10,483 nucleotides of DNA from Planctomycetota bacterium (GTDB lineage Bacteria; Planctomycetota; Planctomycetia; Planctomycetales; Planctomycetaceae). The number at the start of each line of letters is the position of its first letter. The first letter of the stretch is position 1. Shown here one piece after another: positions 5,894 to 10,483 of this stretch. The stretch lies in NCBI GenBank assembly GCA_023429275.1, contig JAEYWB010000712.1, forward strand, positions 1-10,483, given 5' to 3'. Below the pieces are notes generated by a model, which made no database searches, was not told the DNA's origin, and saw only the letters and a program-made list of their open reading frames with translations. The position numbers and the translations under genes are program-made.

Positions 5894-8171
5894 ACCGTCC
5901 GCGCAACTCCCGGACCTGACGGAGTGCGAACGGGAGCCGATCCATATTCCCGGGTCGATCCAGCCGCACGGACTCCTTCTGGCCCTCTCGCCGGAGACGC
6001 TGCGGATCATCCAGTGGAGCCTCAACGCCCCGGCCATCCTCGGCGTCAGCGCCGAGACTCTTCCGGAACGAGCCATCGGCGACCTCGTCGACCCGGCGAC
6101 GGAGGAGATCCTCGAGGCCCTGGTCGCCGACGGCGTGGAGACCGTGACGACCCCGCTGAGGACGTGGTTCAGCCACTCTCGGGTCGATCGGATGCACCTG
6201 GGAGTGGCGCACCTTTATCAAGGGGTTCTGATCGTCGAGTACGAGCTCGTCGCCTCTCAGACCGACACGCTGCACGCCGCCGCGCCCGAGTCGCGAGAGC
6301 CGATTGCCCGCCGCCTCAAGCAGGCGACCGCCCGGATGCAGAACTGCGCGTCGATGGACGAGCTTTACGGCACGATCGCGCACTCGGTTCGCGCCCTGAG
6401 CGGCTTCGATCGGGTCATGGTCTACCGGTTCCTTGAGGATGGACATGGCGAGGTGGTCGGGGAGGCCAAGGCCGAACGATTCGAGTCGTTCTTCGGCCTC
6501 CACTATCCGGCGAGTGACATCCCGCCGCAGGCGAGGCGGCTCTACACCGTCAACACGCTGCGGCTGATCGCCGATCTCACCGCCGCTCCCGTCCCCATCG
6601 TTCCGGAAGCGTGTCCGATCCATGGCAGGCCGCTCGACCTGACATACAGCGCCTTTCGCAGCGTCTCTCCCGTCCACATCGAGTACCTGCAGAACATGGG
6701 GGTCGCGGCCTCCATGTCGATCTCGATTCTCCGGGGAGGGGAGCTGTGGGGTCTCATCGCCTGTCACCACTACAGTCCGCGTCACCTCCCCTTCGAGCTC
6801 CGCGCGGGCTGCGAGATCCTGGGGACGACCGCAAGCGCCTACGTGGCGACCCGTCACGAGGCGGATCAGGTCCGCGAGCGGCTTGACCGCCAGCAGGCGT
6901 TCCGCCGCGCCTTCCTCGCCGCGGAATCGGCCGACACTCTCTCGAACGGATTGCACGCGGCCTCGAGTTCTCTCCTGGCGGTCGCCGACGCGGAGGGACT
7001 GGCGGTCTGTTCCGGTGAGAATGTACTGCTCTCGGGGCGAACCCCGCCGCTCGATGTCGTCGCGGAGCTGCGCGACAGGCTCAGTGAGACGGTTTCGGAG
7101 GACGAGTTCGACACCGACCGGCTCCCGTCGCTTCATGCGGCCCTGGAACCGCATGCGGTGGACGCGAGCGGATTGCGAATGCTCCGGACCGGTCCGGAGC
7201 GTCGCGACATGCTTCTCTTCTTCCGTCCGGAGTACGCGCAGGAAGTGGCCTGGGCGGGCAATCCCGACAAGGCGGTCGGAGCGGCCGAAGGCGGAGTTCG
7301 ACTGTCGCCTCGAAAGTCGTTTGCCGCCTGGAAGCAGACAGTCTCCGGCCGTTCGCGAAGCTGGACGGCGGTCGACCGCGAGATGACCGCGCAGCTTCGC
7401 GCCAGCCTGGTGAACGTCGTCGGGCGGCGGCTGGATGAGCTTGTCCGGATCAACCGCGAACTCGCGCGGATCAACTCGGATCTCAACTCGTTCACGTACG
7501 CGGCCTCGCACGACCTGAAGGAGCCTCTCCGGGCGGTTCACCAGTCGCTCTACTTTCTCGAGCAGTCGCTCGCTGGAGAGATTTCCGAGGAGACGGGACA
7601 GCGGATTGCCATGCTGCGAAAGAATGCACGGCGCATGGACGACTTGCTGGAGGGGTTGTTACGGCTGTCCCGGGTCGGACGGCGCGACCTGGAGATCGAA
7701 GAGCACTCCATGGAGGAGATTGCCCGTGAAGCGGCGGATATGTCGTTTGGCGAGCACCTTGGTCGATCGGTAGACTTTCAATTGCATCCGCTTCCCCGGA
7801 TGCGTGTTGACTACATGTGCACTCGCGACCTCCTCTGCAACCTGTTCAGCAACGCCTTCAAATACAACGACTCTCCGATTCGCCGGATCGAAGTGCGAAC
7901 CGTTGAAATCGAATCCCTCCCCTCCGTCCCTTCGAACGCGCCCGGGAAATCTGCAATCGCGGTTCGGGACAATGGCATCGGAATTGCATCGCAGCATCAG
8001 GCGGTAGTTTTCGAGGTGTTTCGTCGGCTCCATTTGCCGGAGGAGTTTGGAGGCGGAACAGGGTCGGGCTTGGCAATTGCCCGAAAGATCGTCGAGCGTC
8101 ACGGAGGAGCAATCTGGCTCGAATCGGCCCCCGGAGAGGGGACCACCGTTTACTTTTCCCTTCCGAACTAG
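5883..8171 (+). CDS. bphP: Bacteriophytochrome sensor histidine kinase
   Basis: A red/far-red photoreceptor kinase of 762 residues, soluble, with the order PAS (about 15-120), GAF (about 140-310), PHY (about 325-500), HisKA and HATPase. C15, in TECEREPIHIPGSIQPHG, is the expected thioether site for biliverdin. The GAF pocket keeps YPASDIP with D212, R259, H265, Y268 and H295, equal to D. radiodurans BphP D207, R254, H260, Y263 and H290 with a constant offset of five. The residue before H265 is Val, not the Cys used by phycocyanobilin-binding cyanobacterial phytochromes. The PHY tongue has PRKSF (476-480). The kinase has H543 in SHDLKEPL, N657 in NLFSNAFKY, D696 in VRDNGIGI and a GGGTGSGLAIA lid region. 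All catalytic parts look intact. There is no C-terminal receiver; a separate receiver gene begins 2 bases after the stop. The HATPase part is less GC-rich than the rest (31 of 60 bases at 7861-7920). Confidence 0.97.
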   Translation: MPDRPSAQLPDLTECEREPIHIPGSIQPHGLLLALSPETLRIIQWSLNAPAILGVSAETLPERAIGDLVDPATEEILEALVADGVETVTTPLRTWFSHSRVDRMHLGVAHLYQGVLIVEYELVASQTDTLHAAAPESREPIARRLKQATARMQNCASMDELYGTIAHSVRALSGFDRVMVYRFLEDGHGEVVGEAKAERFESFFGLHYPASDIPPQARRLYTVNTLRLIADLTAAPVPIVPEACPIHGRPLDLTYSAFRSVSPVHIEYLQNMGVAASMSISILRGGELWGLIACHHYSPRHLPFELRAGCEILGTTASAYVATRHEADQVRERLDRQQAFRRAFLAAESADTLSNGLHAASSSLLAVADAEGLAVCSGENVLLSGRTPPLDVVAELRDRLSETVSEDEFDTDRLPSLHAALEPHAVDASGLRMLRTGPERRDMLLFFRPEYAQEVAWAGNPDKAVGAAEGGVRLSPRKSFAAWKQTVSGRSRSWTAVDREMTAQLRASLVNVVGRRLDELVRINRELARINSDLNSFTYAASHDLKEPLRAVHQSLYFLEQSLAGEISEETGQRIAMLRKNARRMDDLLEGLLRLSRVGRRDLEIEEHSMEEIAREAADMSFGEHLGRSVDFQLHPLPRMRVDYMCTRDLLCNLFSNAFKYNDSPIRRIEVRTVEIESLPSVPSNAPGKSAIAVRDNGIGIASQHQAVVFEVFRRLHLPEEFGGGTGSGLAIARKIVERHGGAIWLESAPGEGTTVYFSLPN

Positions 8172-8173
8172 CG

Positions 8174-8602
8174 ATGGACGCCAAACTTCCAACAGTTCTG
8201 TTCGTCGAGGATTCCGACCTCGACTTCGAACTCGCGAGCTGTGCCATCAAGCGGCTCGACCGTCCGGTTGATGTCGTTCGTGTTTCGTCTCATCGCAGTT
8301 TTCAGCAATACGTCTCCCAGACTCCCCCTCCGCCGGCGCTCGTCGTCATGGACCTCCGGTTGCCTGACGCGTCCGGCATGGACATCGCGCGGGAGATCCG
8401 CCAACGCGGTCTTTTTTCCGCCGAGACTCCCGTCGTCCTGTTTTCCACTTCCGATGCCCCCGTCGATCAGGAGGCGGCGAAGGATCTCGGCCTGGAGGGT
8501 TTCGAGGTGAAACCTCTTGACGCCTCGCAATACGTCAATGTTGTACAACAGATGATTCAGCGTTGGGTGGCCCTCCCGTGGCCAGATGGTCCGCGGAAAT
8601 GA
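8174..8602 (+). CDS. Single-domain response regulator (Rcp-like receiver)
   Basis: A stand-alone receiver of 142 residues with no output domain, probably the direct phosphate acceptor of the phytochrome kinase, like Rcp1 beside cyanobacterial Cph1. The acidic pocket is E12-D13, the phosphoacceptor is D60 in VVMDLRLPDASG, the switch Ser/Thr is S91 (with T92) and the conserved Lys is K113 in EVKP. It begins 2 bases after the phytochrome stop and ends in an ATGA overlap with the hybrid kinase, so it is in the same operon and likely translationally coupled to both. Its C-terminal tail (about 125-142) is Trp/Pro-containing and not domain-like. It could pass phosphate onward through a phosphotransfer domain encoded elsewhere, act by protein contact, or serve as a phosphate sink. 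Confidence 0.92.
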   Translation: MDAKLPTVLFVEDSDLDFELASCAIKRLDRPVDVVRVSSHRSFQQYVSQTPPPPALVVMDLRLPDASGMDIAREIRQRGLFSAETPVVLFSTSDAPVDQEAAKDLGLEGFEVKPLDASQYVNVVQQMIQRWVALPWPDGPRK

Positions 8603-10227
8603 GTGGTGTTCCGATCCGGAAGGCTTTGCTCGTCGACGACACTCCCGAAGACCGGGAGGCGATCCGTCGTGCACTGCTCCACGACTCGTACTGCCGCTAC
8701 CAGTTCCTGCAGGCCCGGACCGCGGAGGAAGCGGTCGACCTCGTCAGTCGCAACGCGGGTGAGATCGATCTGGCGGTCATCGACTGGCGGCTGCCGGACA
8801 GCAGCGGCCTCGAGCTGGCGGAACGCTTTCGGAACGGAGGGCCGATTCCTCCGTTCCCGATCATCATGATCACCGGGAGCACTCCGCAGAATCTCTCGCG
8901 AGAAGTGCTCGAGACGGGGATCCAGGACTTCTTCTTCAAGTCGCAGATTTCCGCCGACAGTTTTCCGCACATCGCGCGGAACGCGATCGACCGCTACCGG
9001 CTGGTCGAGAGACTCGTCCACAGCGAACACGAGGCCCGTCTCGCCCGGATCCGCGCCGAGGACGCGAGCCGCGCCAAGTCGATGTTCCTCTCGAGCATGA
9101 GTCACGAGCTCCGGACGCCGCTGACCGCGGTCCTGGGGCTGACGGAACTGCTCATGGAGAACCCCTCCGCGCAGGACTCCCGCCACATGCTGGAGATGAT
9201 CCGTTCCAACGGGAATCATCTCGCGGAACTTCTCAACGACATCCTCGACCTGGCCAAGATCGAGGCGGGAGCGGTCGAGGTCGACCTCGTCGAATGCGAC
9301 CCGCTGCTTCTCGTGAAGGAGCTGTGCGACCTGCTGCGGTTCCGGGCGCAGGACCAGGGACTGGCACTGAACCTGAGCTTTGAAGGCCCCGTTCCCTCCC
9401 GGATGCGGACTGATCCCGTCCGTGTTCGCCAGATCCTGATGAACCTGCTGACGAACGCCATCAAGTTCACCGACAGGGGGGAGATCCAGGTCTGCGTCGG
9501 GTACAGGGTGCAGGAGACCGAGATGCTCCTGATCAGTGTGAGCGATTCGGGTGTCGGGATCGAGACCTCGGACCTCGACGCGATCTTCGAGCCGTTCGTC
9601 CAGGTCTCGCCCGATTCGAGCCGCCGCAACAATGGAGCGGGGCTGGGACTGTCGATCAGTCGCTCGCTCGCCCGGGCGCTGGGCGGCAACCTGACGGTCG
9701 AATCCAGGGTCGGCGTCGGCAGCACATTCCACCTGAGGATTCGGGCGAACGGCCCGGAAGGGATCGGTGAGTTCGATGCCAGGAACTACGAGGCACCGCA
9801 GGTCTCGGCGCCGTCCCGCATCAAGCTGGCGGACCGCTGCTGGGAGACCCGGAGGATCCTCGTCGCAGAGGATACGCCGGCGAACCAGTACCTGATCGCG
9901 CGGATGCTTGAGGGAACGGCCCCCCAGATCACGTTCGTCGACAATGGGGAAGGGGCGGTCGCGGCGGTCGAGCAGGCCCGGGAATCGGGCGAGCCGTTCG
10001 ACCTGGTCCTCATGGACATCCAGATGCCGCGTATGAACGGCTTCCAGGCGACGCGAGCCCTGCGGAGCGCCGGCTACGATCTGCCGATCATCGCTCTCAC
10101 GGCCGCGGCGATGGATGGCGACCGCGAGCAGTGCCTCGCTGCCGGATGCACCAACTATCTGTCGAAGCCGATCCACCGCGACCGGCTTCTTTCGATGATC
10201 TCTGACGCCCTGTCGACACTCCCCTGA
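8599..10227 (+). CDS. Cytoplasmic hybrid histidine kinase, REC-HisKA-HATPase-REC
   Basis: The protein has 542 residues and no membrane segment, PAS or GAF domain. REC1 (about 6-125) has D13-D14, phosphoacceptor D62 in VIDWRLPDSSG, T92 and K114, though K114 is followed by Ser instead of Pro. A charged helical linker (about 128-160) leads into HisKA with H169 in SMSHELRTPL, then HATPase with N286 in NLLTNAIKF, D316 in SDSGVGI and GAGLGLSIS. REC2 (about 418-542) has E424-D425, D473 in VLMDIQMPRMNG, T501 and K523. All phosphotransfer sites are intact. I chose ATG 8599, which overlaps the preceding TGA as ATGA, over the in-frame ATG 8563 because it starts just before the first REC strand. With a receiver as its only input domain, the kinase is probably switched by phosphorylation of REC1, most simply by the phytochrome. 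REC2 would then need an HPt partner, which is not encoded nearby. Confidence 0.93.
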   Translation: MSGVPIRKALLVDDTPEDREAIRRALLHDSYCRYQFLQARTAEEAVDLVSRNAGEIDLAVIDWRLPDSSGLELAERFRNGGPIPPFPIIMITGSTPQNLSREVLETGIQDFFFKSQISADSFPHIARNAIDRYRLVERLVHSEHEARLARIRAEDASRAKSMFLSSMSHELRTPLTAVLGLTELLMENPSAQDSRHMLEMIRSNGNHLAELLNDILDLAKIEAGAVEVDLVECDPLLLVKELCDLLRFRAQDQGLALNLSFEGPVPSRMRTDPVRVRQILMNLLTNAIKFTDRGEIQVCVGYRVQETEMLLISVSDSGVGIETSDLDAIFEPFVQVSPDSSRRNNGAGLGLSISRSLARALGGNLTVESRVGVGSTFHLRIRANGPEGIGEFDARNYEAPQVSAPSRIKLADRCWETRRILVAEDTPANQYLIARMLEGTAPQITFVDNGEGAVAAVEQARESGEPFDLVLMDIQMPRMNGFQATRALRSAGYDLPIIALTAAAMDGDREQCLAAGCTNYLSKPIHRDRLLSMISDALSTLP

Positions 10228-10235
10228 GCCGACTC

Positions 10236-10268
10236 CGGCCTTCCCGGGAACATCGTCCCGGGAAGCCG
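10236..10268 (+). terminator. Strong hairpin ending the phytochrome operon
   Basis: CTTCCCGGGA (10240-10249) and TCCCGGGAAG (10256-10265) form a perfect 10-bp stem with a 6-base loop, starting 12 bases after the last stop codon. Allowing a one-base bulge at 10239, three more pairs extend it to 10236-10268. There is no T run after it, so it would be a U-tract-less terminator or an RNA-stabilising 3' hairpin. Confidence 0.6.
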
Positions 10269-10356
10269 AACCCTGTGAGCCGGGCGGAAATCCTTCGCGC
10301 GATCCTGTGAGGAGCGGCCGGTGTCCCCGCGCTCATCCCGTGGAGCGAGACGGCTG

Positions 10357-10458
10357 CTATGCGGCGGCGCGATGCGACTTGAGCCGCGCCTCCTCGGGCC
10401 ACATTTCCACCTGTTCCCCGGCCGCCAGCCGCTGGGCGGCCGCGTTGATACCAGTGTC
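10357..10458 (-). pseudogene. Possible 3' end of an interrupted minus-strand gene
   Basis: Read on the minus strand, 33 codons end at TAG (10357-10359) and translate to a coding-like C-terminus, with AAAQRLAAGEQVEMWPEEAR followed by a basic Lys/His/Arg and Ala tail. The frame is closed upstream by TAA at 10459-10461, and the sequence there changes to an AT-rich run (TTATAAAAAACT at 10459-10470). Only GTG and ATG codons inside the fragment could start it. I do not recognise the family. It may be the tail of a gene cut off by an insertion or mutation, or simply a chance open frame in GC-rich DNA. Confidence 0.25.
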
Positions 10459-10483
10459 TTATAAAAAACTGACGCAGCCGACG

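Noticed and set aside
5868..7541. Long minus-strand open frame antisense to the phytochrome gene
   Set aside because: It is a low-complexity Arg-rich shadow, and the plus strand has complete phytochrome motifs.
8563..8598. Upstream ATG for the hybrid kinase
   Set aside because: ATG 8599 forms a standard ATGA overlap and begins directly before the first receiver strand; the extension adds 12 residues with no role.
8557..10176. Long minus-strand open frame antisense to the hybrid kinase
   Set aside because: It is a shadow of the same kind. The plus strand encodes all kinase and receiver motifs.
1..10483. CRISPR array, rRNA, tRNA or insertion sequence with a transposase
   Set aside because: I saw no regularly spaced repeats, no rRNA-like stretches, no foldable tRNA and no transposase coding region in the window.

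Overview
The window looks like chromosomal DNA of a high-GC bacterium, most probably a planctomycete. This is inferred, not proven: the ABC-2 permease has two homologous halves of a type I associate with planctomycetes, Shine-Dalgarno sequences are weak or absent before most genes, and operons are small. One stretch, about 2265-3400, is clearly less GC-rich than its surroundings.

Layout. 1-515 holds no gene I can recognise, only a plausible -10 element just before the first gene. 516-2264 (+) encodes a membrane permease of the ABC-2 type with two homologous halves. 2431-3315 (-) is a convergent DUF3800 gene of unknown function, in the lower-GC stretch and preceded by a cluster of short palindromes. 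3571-5088 (+) is trpE, anthranilate synthase component I, with no trpG or other trp gene beside it.

5279-10227 (+) is a tightly packed four-gene operon, the most interesting part of the window: heme oxygenase (makes biliverdin), a biliverdin-binding bacteriophytochrome histidine kinase, a single-domain response regulator, and a cytoplasmic hybrid kinase with the order REC-HisKA-HATPase-REC. Junctions are an 11-base overlap, a 2-base gap and a 4-base ATGA overlap. The chromophore-binding Cys and the pocket residues known from Deinococcus radiodurans BphP are all kept. The likely logic is that heme oxygenase makes biliverdin, the phytochrome senses red/far-red light and phosphorylates one or both receivers, and the last protein, which has no sensor domain of its own, is a kinase gated by its N-terminal receiver. 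No HPt protein or DNA-binding output is encoded here, so the final target is unknown.

10228-10483 contains a strong hairpin that probably ends the operon. After it, on the minus strand, lies what may be the last 33 codons of a gene that is interrupted by a stop codon next to a short AT-rich stretch at the window edge.
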